64,000 bases of DNA. Source: an uncultured Phocaeicola sp. GTDB taxonomy: Bacteria; Bacteroidota; Bacteroidia; Bacteroidales; Bacteroidaceae. The translations under genes and the position numbers were made by a program. How positions within the stretch are numbered: the stretch's first letter is position 1; the number at the start of each line of letters is the position of its first letter. The stretch covers positions 1 to 64,000 of the forward strand of contig CAOYQO010000016.1 in NCBI GenBank assembly GCA_948566455.1, given 5' to 3'. Below are positions 55,312 to 64,000 of the stretch, in pieces. The notes beneath the pieces were generated by a model. It worked only from the letters and a program-made list of their open reading frames with translations. It was not told where the DNA came from and searched no databases.

Positions 55312-56520
55312 ATGAAAAGATATATAACAGGTATTATTACATTACTACTTTCAGTAACAGCACTTTCCGCTCAGGAAGGAATGAATTTGATGATTACTGG
55401 CAACGATACGACTCCTGCATTGACTAAGCGTGAATTGCGTAAACAAAAGGTAGCAAAACGAAACTTGCATTATAATATTTTGGGTGGTCCGAGTTATACT
55501 CCCGATTTTGGTGCAGTACTTGGTGGTAGCGCTCTGATGACTTTCCGCATGAATCCCAGTGACACTACACAGTTGCGTTCTGTAGTTCCTGTAGCCATCG
55601 CTTTCTTGTTCAATGGTGGCATCAACCTCTTTTCCAAGCCTCAACTCTTTTTTAAAGGTGACCGTTTCCGCATCTTCGGAAAATTTGCTTATAAAAACAC
55701 GGAAGATAATTTCTACGGTCTGGGCTACAGTACAAACAAGAATTATGTTCGTAGCGACAGTACCAGCCAATACCGCTACAGTGGTATCCAGTTCAATCCC
55801 TGGTTCCTTTTCCGCTTAGGCAACAGCAATATATTTGCCGGACCACAGATAGACATCAACTATGACGATATAACAGAACCCGCCAAACATCTGGTAGACG
55901 AACCATCCTACAAGGCAGCCGGAGGTACAGAGAAAGGTTACAAAAATTTCAATTCCGGACTTGGTTTTCTGCTGACTTATGACAGCCGTGACATTCCCTC
56001 CAATGCCTACTCGGGCATGTACCTCGATTTCCGTGGAATGATGTATACCAAATTTCTCGGGAGCGATAAAAACTTTTATCGCTTGGAGATAGACTATCGT
56101 CAATATAAGACTGTCGGGAAACGTAAGGTCATTGCCTGGACAGCACAAACTAAAAACGTGTTTGGAGATGTACCTTTGACACAATACATGCTTACTGGAA
56201 CTCCTTTTGACCTGCGTGGTTATTATATGGGACAATATCGTGACAAATCTTCCCATGTGGTTATGGCGGAGTATCGCCAGATGATAAACACTGATAAGAG
56301 TACCTGGCTGAAGCGTATGCTAAACCATGTAGGTTTCGTAGCTTGGACAGGTTGCGGATTCATGGGGCCCACTCCCGGCAAGATAGAAGGTGTACTTCCC
56401 AACTACGGTGTCGGACTACGTATTGAAGTACAGCCCCGTATGAATGTCCGTCTTGATTTGGGTAAAAATACAGTCAACAACCAAACACTGTTTTATTTCA
56501 ATATGACAGAAGCGTTTTGA
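55312..56520 (+). CDS. Omp85/BamA-type outer-membrane barrel without POTRA domains
   Basis: The 402-residue protein has a signal peptide (residues 1-19, ending SAQ) and a barrel domain related to surface antigen/Omp85 proteins. A conserved GLGFLLTYDSRDIPSNAYSGMYLDF stretch lies near residue 222, the FDLRGYYMGQYRDKS block near 305 and a C-terminal aromatic strand ends in EAF. The N-terminal 60 residues leave no room for POTRA domains. It may be a pore or transporter; the partner is unknown. Confidence 0.85.
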   Translation: MKRYITGIITLLLSVTALSAQEGMNLMITGNDTTPALTKRELRKQKVAKRNLHYNILGGPSYTPDFGAVLGGSALMTFRMNPSDTTQLRSVVPVAIAFLFNGGINLFSKPQLFFKGDRFRIFGKFAYKNTEDNFYGLGYSTNKNYVRSDSTSQYRYSGIQFNPWFLFRLGNSNIFAGPQIDINYDDITEPAKHLVDEPSYKAAGGTEKGYKNFNSGLGFLLTYDSRDIPSNAYSGMYLDFRGMMYTKFLGSDKNFYRLEIDYRQYKTVGKRKVIAWTAQTKNVFGDVPLTQYMLTGTPFDLRGYYMGQYRDKSSHVVMAEYRQMINTDKSTWLKRMLNHVGFVAWTGCGFMGPTPGKIEGVLPNYGVGLRIEVQPRMNVRLDLGKNTVNNQTLFYFNMTEAF

Positions 56521-56604
56521 TAAATCTTCCCCCTTTTCTTGCATCAGTAAAAGATTATCCATACTTTTGAGCATGATTACTTGTTTACCTTAAACAACTT
56601 TATA

Positions 56605-57801
56605 ATGAGAACCCTCGAGATAGTATTCTGGATAAGCCTTTTTATCGTATTCTACACTTATATAGGATATGGAATTGTATTATATATTCTGGTTAAGATA
56701 AAGGAAACTTTCCGTAAGCCGATCCACTACCCCATACCTCCTGATGAAGAGTTGCCTGAACTCACACTCTTTATTGCAGCTTACAACGAAGAAGACGTTG
56801 TAGACGAAAAAATGCAAAACTGCCTGGACTTAGACTACCCTACAGAGAAACTGCAAATATTCTGGGTAACCGATGGCAGTAACGACCACACTAATGAACG
56901 CCTTTCACGCTGGCCTCAAGCCACCGTACTCCATCAGCCCCAACGGCAGGGAAAAACCGCTGCCCTCAACCGGGGAATGAAGTTTGTAAAAACGCCACTC
57001 GTCATATTCACTGATGCCAATACCCACTTGAACCGTGAAGCTCTGCGTGAAATCGTTCATGCTTTTGCCAATCCTAAAGTAGGGTGTGTTGCCGGAGAAA
57101 AACGTATTGCCGTACAAAGCAAAGATAATGCAGCATCAGGTGGAGAAGGCATCTATTGGAAATATGAGTCGACTTTGAAAGCACTCGATTCACGTCTTTA
57201 CTCAGCTGTAGGAGCCGCCGGAGAATTGTTCGCTGTACGCCGCGAATTATTCGAAGACATGAGAACGGATACCCTACTCGATGATTTCATCCTCTCCCTC
57301 CGCATAGCCATGCACGGTTATACCATCGCTTACTGTGCTACAGCTTACGCCACCGAAAGTGGTTCTGCCGATATGCAGGAAGAAGAAAAACGTAAAGTAC
57401 GCATCGCAGCCGGAGGACTACAGTCTATCTGGCGATTACGTCCGTTACTGAACCCGTTCCGCTATGGCTGGCTTAATTTCCAATATGTATCCCATCGTGT
57501 TCTGCGATGGTCTATCACCCCTATCCTCCTGTTCCTGTTGCTGCCCCTCAATGTTATATTACTCTTTACTGGTAACTGTCCTCTATTCTACGCTATCATT
57601 CTGGGATTACAGGTTCTATTTTACCTGATGGGTATCTGGGGATATATCCTTTCAAGAAGACATATTAAAAACAAAATTCTCTTCATACCTTATTACTTCC
57701 TTTTTATGAACGTCAATGTAATAAGGGGATTCCGCTACCTAAGTAAACGTAAAGGCAATAGCAGTGGAGCTTGGGAAAAATCACGAAGGGCGGGAAAATA
57801 A
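56605..57801 (+). CDS. Membrane glycosyltransferase family 2
   Basis: The 398-residue protein has one N-terminal membrane segment, a GT-A catalytic domain and about three C-terminal segments, as in processive GT2 enzymes. Motifs are LFIAAYNEEDVV near residue 54, VTDGSNDHT near 87, the metal-binding FTDAN near 132, the acceptor-side LDDF near 220 and a loose RKVRIAAGGLQ in place of QxxRW. The product could be a polysaccharide or glycolipid. The ATG at 56605 was preferred to a TTG eight codons earlier. Confidence 0.9.
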   Translation: MRTLEIVFWISLFIVFYTYIGYGIVLYILVKIKETFRKPIHYPIPPDEELPELTLFIAAYNEEDVVDEKMQNCLDLDYPTEKLQIFWVTDGSNDHTNERLSRWPQATVLHQPQRQGKTAALNRGMKFVKTPLVIFTDANTHLNREALREIVHAFANPKVGCVAGEKRIAVQSKDNAASGGEGIYWKYESTLKALDSRLYSAVGAAGELFAVRRELFEDMRTDTLLDDFILSLRIAMHGYTIAYCATAYATESGSADMQEEEKRKVRIAAGGLQSIWRLRPLLNPFRYGWLNFQYVSHRVLRWSITPILLFLLLPLNVILLFTGNCPLFYAIILGLQVLFYLMGIWGYILSRRHIKNKILFIPYYFLFMNVNVIRGFRYLSKRKGNSSGAWEKSRRAGK

Positions 57802-57840
57802 GATACCTGCCCAATTATAAATCTAAATACACAAGAAGAC

Positions 57841-60498
57841 ATGAAAAGCATCCTGAAAGACACAAACAACTCCGAAAAACTATTGAACATGGTATCAGAC
57901 ACACTAATACTCATGGACAAAGACGGTGTATGTGTAGATATAGCTATCCATAATGTAGATTTATGGTTCATAAAAGAAAAAAGGCTACTTGGAAAGAATT
58001 TACTATCCCTGTTACCCTCCAATACCTACCGTGAGTTTTATCCGGAATTCAAGAAAGTCTTACTCCAGAAAACAAAATCAATCCGCAATTATGAACTCAC
58101 ATTGCGGGGTAGAAATTATTTCTTCAAATGTATCATGCAGCCCTATGGCGACCTAATATTATGTCAATATCGTGACATTACGGAACGCAGCCAACGCAAA
58201 CTGGAACTGGAAAGAAAAAATCGGGAACTGTTTGAAATACAAAAGGCCGCGCTCATTGGCAGGTGGATATATAATGCCAACGCCAAGGAATTCAGCTATT
58301 CAGGTCAGACAGGTATCATGTGTACGGAAGCAGAACAAAGTATTCTCCTATCCGACTACCTGAATTTTATTCTTCCTGAAGATAGAGACAGTTTCAGCAA
58401 CTGGCTCGTCCAAAATCTCAAAGGGAATATGGAAGAAAGCATAGACTATCGTATTTCCTTAGACAAAAAAGTCTTTTATATCCGCCTGAAAGCATTCACC
58501 CGCGAACGATACAAGGACGGCAATGTTACCCTGGAAGGATATATACAAAATATCACCGACATCCAGCAGAGACGCAATGACATCAATCTGCTGACACATG
58601 CCATCAACAATTCCACAGAAGACATCTTTGCAGCCCATGAAGATGGTACGTTGATATTTGCCAACCGCCAGTTCAAGCTGCACCACAACCTGAACAATAC
58701 AGATGACATCACCCAACTAAAAATTTATGAAATCGACTCATATGTCCGGAATGAAGAAGAATGGAAAAAACTGGCTGTTTCCATCAAGAATGGAGAAAAG
58801 AAACTGTGTGTCACTATGTATAACCCTCTGCCACTCTACCCCGAAATACTGGCATACGAAAGTAATGCCTATTGTATCATCAGTGATGAAGGTGAAGGAA
58901 CTATCTGGGCATTCGGCCGGGATATTTCCCAACGCATCAAACACGAACAGCAAATCAAACGCTTCAGCCAGATATTAGACAAAACCATAGAGTATTTGCC
59001 CGCAGGTATCGTCGTGAAAGATATAAAAAACAATTTTAAGTACTTATACCGCAACCGTGAATCATATAACCGTGAAATCACTATGCAGGAAGCTCTGGGA
59101 AAAGACGATTTCGACTTCTATCCTCTGGAAATAGCACAAGAAAAACGTCGCCAAGACATTGAGATAGCTGCTACAGGACAAGAAATGCACTGGATTACGG
59201 AAGAACGTGATGGTAACGGACAATCTCTTTTCCTTGACAAACGGAAGATGAAAATAGAAAGTAACGACTTCTCTCCCATCTTATTGAATATAGAATGGGA
59301 CATCACCGACATGGAACTGATGAAACGTGAATTAATGGTTGCCAAAGAAAAAGCGGAAACTTCCGATCAGCTCAAATCGGCTTTCCTTGCCAATATGAGC
59401 CATGAAATACGTACGCCACTCAATGCCATTATAGGTTTCTCACGCATCATCGCCGAAAGTGAAAATACAGAGGAACGCAAAGAATATTACAACATAGTGG
59501 AAGCTAACAACGAACGCCTGCTGCAACTCATCAACGAAATACTGGATTTATCAAAGATAGAAGCCGGTATTGTTGAATTCAGCATTGCTCCCGTCCGCCT
59601 ATATCCGCTTTGTAAAGAGATTCATGATGCCCATGTATTCCGTTGTCCTTCCGATGTTGAGTTAATATTTGAACCTTCGGATGAAGATATTCGCATCGAT
59701 TCGGACAAGAATCGTATTTTCCAGGTTATATCAAACCTGATAGGAAATGCATTCAAGTTCACAACTCATGGAAGTATCAGTTATGGATACCACCAAGAAG
59801 GGGAAAATATCATTTTCCATGTAACTGATACAGGAACAGGCATTGCTCCCGAAAAGATAGGAAAAGTTTTCGAACGGTTTGTGAAAGCAAACAATTTTGC
59901 ACAAGGTACAGGATTAGGGTTAGCAATTTGCAAGACCATCATTGAACGTCTGGGCGGAACAATCTCTGTAACTTCCGAACTGGAGAAAGGTACAACTTTC
60001 ACCTTTAACCTGCCTGCAAAGATTGCCAACGAGGAAGAAAAAGAAATGCCTGAAACTGTACTTGAAGAGAGTGGGTCGACAACCAATGAACAAAAAGCAA
60101 CAACTGAAAAGAATCAAGCTACACCTGAAAGTTCTCGAATGAAAACGATCCTGATAGCCGAAGATACCGACAGTAATTATATCCTGATCAAAGCCATCTT
60201 AGGAAAAGAATATCACCTGGAACGTGCCAAAGATGGTATGGAAGCCGTCAATATGTTTGTGGAATTAAATCCGGATATCATCCTGATGGATATGAAAATG
60301 CCGAACCTCGGCGGACTGGATGCAACAAGAATCATCCGTGAACTATCACCCGATATCCCCATCATTGCCCTGACTGCTTTTGCCTATGATCATGACCGTA
60401 AAGCAGCACTTGAAGTGGGGTGCAACGATTTCCTGACTAAACCTTTCACACAGGAGGTGCTAAAGGAGACAATAAAAAAGTGGATAAGGGAGAATTAA
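57841..60498 (+). CDS. Soluble multi-PAS hybrid histidine kinase/response regulator
   Basis: The 885-residue protein has no signal peptide or membrane segment. It contains about four PAS-like modules (about residues 10-115, 125-245, 250-375 and 380-500), the HisKA phosphoacceptor His in MSHEIRTPLN (about 520), a HATPase with N, G1 (DTGTGIAPE) and G2 (GTGLGLAI) boxes, a Thr/Glu-rich linker and a REC domain with the phospho-Asp near 817 (ILMDMKMP). It should sense cytoplasmic signals. No DNA-binding output is attached. Confidence 0.95.
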   Translation: MKSILKDTNNSEKLLNMVSDTLILMDKDGVCVDIAIHNVDLWFIKEKRLLGKNLLSLLPSNTYREFYPEFKKVLLQKTKSIRNYELTLRGRNYFFKCIMQPYGDLILCQYRDITERSQRKLELERKNRELFEIQKAALIGRWIYNANAKEFSYSGQTGIMCTEAEQSILLSDYLNFILPEDRDSFSNWLVQNLKGNMEESIDYRISLDKKVFYIRLKAFTRERYKDGNVTLEGYIQNITDIQQRRNDINLLTHAINNSTEDIFAAHEDGTLIFANRQFKLHHNLNNTDDITQLKIYEIDSYVRNEEEWKKLAVSIKNGEKKLCVTMYNPLPLYPEILAYESNAYCIISDEGEGTIWAFGRDISQRIKHEQQIKRFSQILDKTIEYLPAGIVVKDIKNNFKYLYRNRESYNREITMQEALGKDDFDFYPLEIAQEKRRQDIEIAATGQEMHWITEERDGNGQSLFLDKRKMKIESNDFSPILLNIEWDITDMELMKRELMVAKEKAETSDQLKSAFLANMSHEIRTPLNAIIGFSRIIAESENTEERKEYYNIVEANNERLLQLINEILDLSKIEAGIVEFSIAPVRLYPLCKEIHDAHVFRCPSDVELIFEPSDEDIRIDSDKNRIFQVISNLIGNAFKFTTHGSISYGYHQEGENIIFHVTDTGTGIAPEKIGKVFERFVKANNFAQGTGLGLAICKTIIERLGGTISVTSELEKGTTFTFNLPAKIANEEEKEMPETVLEESGSTTNEQKATTEKNQATPESSRMKTILIAEDTDSNYILIKAILGKEYHLERAKDGMEAVNMFVELNPDIILMDMKMPNLGGLDATRIIRELSPDIPIIALTAFAYDHDRKAALEVGCNDFLTKPFTQEVLKETIKKWIREN

Positions 60499-60537
60499 TG
60501 ATTAACGGTCAGTGTATCACTAACCGTTAATCATTAA
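60495..60537. terminator. Bidirectional terminator between kinase and carboxyltransferase genes
   Basis: Perfect 15-bp arms (60495-60509 and 60523-60537, core TGATTAACGGT/ACCGTTAATCA) enclose a 13-nt loop. The kinase stop codon lies in the left arm, and the convergent carboxyltransferase gene ends 6 nt beyond. Confidence 0.8.
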
Positions 60538-60542
60538 TTTAA

Positions 60543-62318
60543 CTATGCAAAAATATCACTCCTCTGAATATAAGCAATCACATCGCCTTTATTCACGGTA
60601 TCACCTTGCTTGGCACATATCTCTACGACACGTCCGGTAAATCCGGTCGGTATTTTTTCGTATTCTCCCCACGGGGTGGAAAGATAGCAGAACACTTCAT
60701 CATGCTGGTATTTACGCCCGATGAACGGAGCTACAGAAGGACCTTCAACTGATACCTCCCACAGTACCTGTCCTTTATCCGGAGCAATTATCGGGTCAGC
60801 CTTAGCACGTTTCAGTTTTTTTATTTCTTCTTCTGAATATCCATTTTTCACCATGGCAGCATCCTTAGCGCGTTGTAACTCATCCTCAAAACGCTTCTTA
60901 GCAGTACCTGACTTATAGTCACGATACTGACGGTCGTGCATGGCTAACTCAAAGAGTTCTTCATCATCGTCACCATATTCCCAGTTGTTATCATCCATTT
61001 CCTTCCGGAACTCATCCAGTGCATCCGGATAATTCAACTGCGGATCTGTATCTACAAACTCATAACCTTTGGACTTTGCGAGTTCTACAATCTCAGGATC
61101 CAGTTCACCTGGCAGGCGTCCGCTCTTACCCAAAATCATATCCCAGGTATGATTATCTATCATCGTCCAGCGCTCCTCGCCTTTCACCAGTTGCATAACG
61201 TTCATCAACGCAACATTCTTCACATACTGGCTGAAGGGTGTCACCAGTGGTGGATAACCTAATTTAGGCCATACATATTCCACTTCGTCGAAAAGCATCA
61301 CCAGCAAATCATCGATACTAAGTTCAGGTTCGTTTTTCCCTCTCAGTATCATATTTATTCCTGAATGTACCCCCTTTAGATCCGCCATCATAGACCCCAT
61401 CATACCACCGGGAAGTCCACATTTCAACAACAGAGAAGACATATGTTTATTCGTAGGATCCATGAAATACCCCAGGAAATCATCTATAAATTCCTGCGTC
61501 ATGGCACGCGCTTTCATATAGGCTTTCATATTGATATCCGGTACCTGGAAACCCAGATCTTTCAACATAGCCTGCACCGAAATTACATCCGGATGTACTT
61601 TACCCCAGGACATCGGTTCCATAGCCACATCAATGATATCAGCTCCATTCTCACAGACTTCAAGAATAGATGCCATCGACAGGCCCGGCCCACTATGACC
61701 ATGATATTGAATGATCACTTCCGGATGCCTCTCTTTAATTGTTTTCGTCAATCGCCCCAGCATACCCGGACGACCGATACCTGCCATGTCTTTCAGACAG
61801 ATTTCGGGTGCTCCGGCTTCGATCAGCTGATCAGCAACATGAGCGTAATACTCCACTGTATGTACAGGCGAATGCGTGATACACAGCGTAGCTTGCGGTA
61901 TCATACCTGCTTCCAATGCATATTTTATAGAAGGAATGATATTGCGTGTTTCATTCAATCCACAAAAAATACGAGTGATATCCACTCCCTGTGCATGCTT
62001 CACATGATACATCAAACGACGAACATCGGCAGGTACCGGATACATACGCAGAGCATTCAGACCACGATCCAGCATATGTGTCTGTATACCTGCTTCATTG
62101 AAAGGTTTAGTAAAAGCACGTACGGCCTTGTTGGGGTTTTCGCCATACAACAGATTCACTTGCTCAAAAGCCCCTCCGTTAGTTTCCACACGGGCAAAAC
62201 ACCCCATTTCGATAATCAAGGGGGCGATACGTACCAATTGGTCCACACGAGGTTGATATTTACCGGAAGATTGCCACATGTCACGGTAAACAAGACTGAA
62301 TTTAATTTCTTTTTTCAT
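60543..62318 (-). CDS. Carboxyltransferase-type protein (OadA/PycB-like) lacking the biotin Lys
   Basis: The 591-residue protein has the layout of oxaloacetate decarboxylase alpha or pyruvate carboxylase subunit B: an HMGL-like TIM barrel (active-site Lys in CLKDMAG near residue 175, YHGHSGPG near 209), a PYC_OADA-type helical region and a C-terminal biotinyl-like domain. The barrel start reads VYRDMWQSSG rather than the usual RDxxQS order. The last 80 residues keep the GRVVEICAKQGDTVNKGDV half of a biotinyl domain but have no EAMKM-like motif, so biotin cannot attach there in the usual way. Confidence 0.85.
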   Translation of the reverse strand: MKKEIKFSLVYRDMWQSSGKYQPRVDQLVRIAPLIIEMGCFARVETNGGAFEQVNLLYGENPNKAVRAFTKPFNEAGIQTHMLDRGLNALRMYPVPADVRRLMYHVKHAQGVDITRIFCGLNETRNIIPSIKYALEAGMIPQATLCITHSPVHTVEYYAHVADQLIEAGAPEICLKDMAGIGRPGMLGRLTKTIKERHPEVIIQYHGHSGPGLSMASILEVCENGADIIDVAMEPMSWGKVHPDVISVQAMLKDLGFQVPDINMKAYMKARAMTQEFIDDFLGYFMDPTNKHMSSLLLKCGLPGGMMGSMMADLKGVHSGINMILRGKNEPELSIDDLLVMLFDEVEYVWPKLGYPPLVTPFSQYVKNVALMNVMQLVKGEERWTMIDNHTWDMILGKSGRLPGELDPEIVELAKSKGYEFVDTDPQLNYPDALDEFRKEMDDNNWEYGDDDEELFELAMHDRQYRDYKSGTAKKRFEDELQRAKDAAMVKNGYSEEEIKKLKRAKADPIIAPDKGQVLWEVSVEGPSVAPFIGRKYQHDEVFCYLSTPWGEYEKIPTGFTGRVVEICAKQGDTVNKGDVIAYIQRSDIFA

Positions 62319-62375
62319 CGCAGTCGGTAGTTAGCGGTTTAACATATATGGATTAGTAAGTTAACTTAATAAGTA

Positions 62376-62383
62376 CAAATATA
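62376..62383 (-). promoter_or_regulatory. -7 element of the carboxyltransferase gene
   Basis: TATATTTG on the minus strand matches the -7 consensus 57 nt before the ATG at 62318. TTTG lies 22 nt upstream, wider than the usual 19. Confidence 0.5.
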
Positions 62384-62465
62384 AGGGTTTATTCTAACAT
62401 ATAGTCAAAAATACACCTTAAATATTTGCTATAAAAGTTATGTTTTATATCATATTGTCATCAAA

Positions 62466-62640
62466 ATTACGAGCTACAAGCTACGAGTGGCTGCGCTATG
62501 TTGGCAGGTAAATGATTGTTCACCCGGCCATCATACTGCAAGGCACTCGTAGCTCGTAATTTGTCACTCAGAGTTTATAGCTCGTAACTTCTTGTAGCTC
62601 GTAACTCCTCATAGCTTGTAGCTTTTAAACAAAGTCTTTC
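62466..62640. repeat. Cluster of GAGCTACAAGCTACGAG/AGCTCGTAACT repeat words
   Basis: A left arm (62466-62489, ATTACGAGCTAC...) faces a right arm (62544-62560, CACTCGTAGCTCGTAAT). The loop begins GGCTGCGC. Three further TAGCTCGTAACT or TAGCTTGTAGCT words reach 62627, into the sigma gene end. The 18-bp word at 62467-62484 also occurs at 17295-17312. Together with the promoter at 62376 this fills the 306-bp gap between carboxyltransferase and sigma genes. Confidence 0.7.
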
Positions 62641-63128
62641 AATTCTTGTTGTAGCCGCTGGCGGGTAAAGAATATGCGGCTTTTGACAGTTCCTAAAGGC
62701 AATCCGAGCCGATCGGCTATTTCACGATACTTGAAACCGGAAACGTGCATGGAGAAGGGGACTTTATAATCACGAGGTAATGAATTGACAATGCGGTGCA
62801 TCTCTTTCAAATCATAAGTTCCTTCAGCGCTTGCAAAACCGGAGTTTTGCGGCAGGTTTAAATGATAAAGGTTATCTGTCTGATCCACGAAAGTTTGTTC
62901 GCGAACAATTCTGCGGTAATTATTAATAAAGATATTCCGCATAATGGTGTACATCCACCCTTTGAAATTTGTATCGGGCATGTACTTGTCTTCGTTATCC
63001 AACGCTTTGAGTGAGGTTTCCTGCAATAAATCATTCGCCTCCTCTTTATCGGCTGTCAACTTATATGCAAAGCGAAGCAGTTCTTCTTGCACACTAATCA
63101 AATCCTTCCTAAAACTGTAGGTATTCAT
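62625..63128 (-). CDS. ECF RNA polymerase sigma factor (second)
   Basis: The 167-residue protein has ECF region 2 (LRFAYKLTADKEEANDLLQETSLKALDN near residues 15-42, FKGWMYTIMRNIFINNYRR) and region 4 (YKVPFSMHVSGFKYREIADRLGLPLGTVKSRIFFTRQRL). The start at 63128 opens the conserved N-terminus. No anti-sigma gene adjoins it, unlike the first ECF factor. It is a common core-genome type in Bacteroides. The last codons overlap a repeat word. Confidence 0.93.
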   Translation of the reverse strand: MNTYSFRKDLISVQEELLRFAYKLTADKEEANDLLQETSLKALDNEDKYMPDTNFKGWMYTIMRNIFINNYRRIVREQTFVDQTDNLYHLNLPQNSGFASAEGTYDLKEMHRIVNSLPRDYKVPFSMHVSGFKYREIADRLGLPLGTVKSRIFFTRQRLQQELKDFV

Positions 63129-63393
63129 ACTTTGCTCTTTTAAATAGTTAATAATTATTTTAAATTCACGATTGCAAGTATAGGGAAGTTTCAAGTTTCC
63201 GAGGGGTCGAGTTTTGTTTTTATTTAGGGCAAAAACTATCAAATGACAGTTTTCACCCCCATTTTGAGAGTTTTCTGGCGGTCTTTTTTAAAAAAAGCGT
63301 ATCTTTTTCCGAAGATTTCGTAAAGTGTTTGTGATTTTTTTATAGTTTTGCCTACATATAGCAAAAACACTTTATTTAAAAACACTTTATTTT

Positions 63394-64000
63394 ATGAGAC
63401 GAATTATTAATTCCATTATTCTTCTGGCTATCATGGCTATCGCTCTGCCGTCATACGGTCAAGGGCTGAAAGCATTCAAGCTAAAGAATGGCCTTTCCGT
63501 ATATATATGGGAAGACAACACCAAATCGGATGTATATGGTATTGTGGCCTGCCGAACAGGCTCAGTGAACGATCCGGCAGAATATACCGGACTGGCACAC
63601 TACCTGGAGCACGTAATGTTTAAGGGTACCGACAAGATCGGAGCACTGGACTGGGCTACCGAAAAGCCTCTTTACGATAAAATCATTGCCAAATACGATG
63701 AAATGGCGGATGAAGCCGATCCCGTGAAGAAAGAAGCCCTCGCTAAAGAAATCAATGAACTGACAGTAGAAGCCGCTAAAGTAAGTGTATCTACCGAATT
63801 CATGAATCTGATAGAAAGTATGGGTGGAAAAGGATTGAATGCCGGAACAAGTTTCGATGTGACTTATTATCACAACTCATTCCCTCCTTACCAAATCAAT
63901 AAATGGTTGGAAATCTACTCACAACGTATGATTAATCCAGTATTCCGTACTTTCCAGACCGAGCTGGAAAGTGTATATGAGGAATATAACATGTACCAAG
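63394..64000 (+). CDS. M16 family zinc peptidase, N-terminal part (runs off the window)
   Basis: ATG at 63394 opens a frame that continues to the window end. It has a signal peptide (residues 1-22, ending SYG) and an insulinase-type domain with the inverted zinc motif HYLEH at about residues 69-73 (TGLAHYLEHVMFKGT). The motif marks an active N-terminal half. The final part of the gene, with the C-terminal half-barrels, is outside the window. A TAGTTTTG element at 63343-63350 may be its promoter. Confidence 0.93.
   Translation, partial: MRRIINSIILLAIMAIALPSYGQGLKAFKLKNGLSVYIWEDNTKSDVYGIVACRTGSVNDPAEYTGLAHYLEHVMFKGTDKIGALDWATEKPLYDKIIAKYDEMADEADPVKKEALAKEINELTVEAAKVSVSTEFMNLIESMGGKGLNAGTSFDVTYYHNSFPPYQINKWLEIYSQRMINPVFRTFQTELESVYEEYNMYQ

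Overview
The window looks like chromosomal DNA of a gut Bacteroidales bacterium, most probably Bacteroides. The signs are Bacteroides-type promoters (TTTG, about 19 nt, TAnnTTTG), SusC-like TonB-dependent receptors, DUF3078, DUF6249, an S9 peptidase and adjoining respiratory and serine genes of the kind found in that genus. No rRNA, tRNA, insertion sequence, phage or CRISPR array was seen. Most of it is housekeeping sequence with a few accessory islands.

Layout. 1-3.8 kb (minus): RseC-like protein, RnfB, RnfC, RnfD and the first codons of RnfG. 4.2-13.7 kb: a DUF3078 protein, CTP synthase, YidC, a MATE transporter, an S9 peptidase and LipB. 13.7-20.1 kb: an AraC-type regulator faces a minus-strand heavy-metal (probably copper) cluster of Cys-rich exported protein, TonB receptor, exported HMA protein and CopA. 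20.2-26.4 kb: a DUF3298 lipoprotein, RsmG, a metallo-beta-lactamase-fold hydrolase, GcvP and a hemolysin III protein. 26.4-31.7 kb: a GNAT gene that appears frame-broken, then a YtrA-type unit of ABC ATPase, membrane partner, GntR regulator, a 37-residue membrane peptide and an outer-membrane barrel, with an operator palindrome at its promoter. 31.7-32.7 kb: gene-free DNA with 22-bp tandem repeats and a nested palindrome.

32.7-42.2 kb: nitroreductase coupled to an HpaII-family-like protein, a CDGSH protein, YigZ, glycerate kinase, FKBP and flavodoxin-like genes, aspartate dehydrogenase, a 2-hydroxyacid dehydrogenase, two very small genes, and an ECF sigma factor island whose divergent promoters carry the same ECF-type elements. 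42.3-47.5 kb (minus): DUF1015, SerA, SerC and a DbpA-like RNA helicase. 47.6-53.4 kb (minus): complete nqrABCDEF. 53.6-64 kb: a bleomycin-hydrolase-type peptidase, an Omp85-type barrel, a membrane glycosyltransferase, a soluble multi-PAS hybrid histidine kinase, a carboxyltransferase whose biotinyl-like domain lacks the biotin lysine, a second ECF sigma factor and the start of an M16 peptidase.

Together Rnf and Nqr give the cell two related redox-driven ion pumps. The most unusual points are the mirrored ECF promoters at 41.2-41.3 kb, the HpaII-like gene without a methylase in the window, the ABC/GntR/micropeptide/outer-membrane unit with its operator, and intergenic repeats with 11- and 22-bp periods. 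Family assignments are from recognised motifs and memory, not from database searches.
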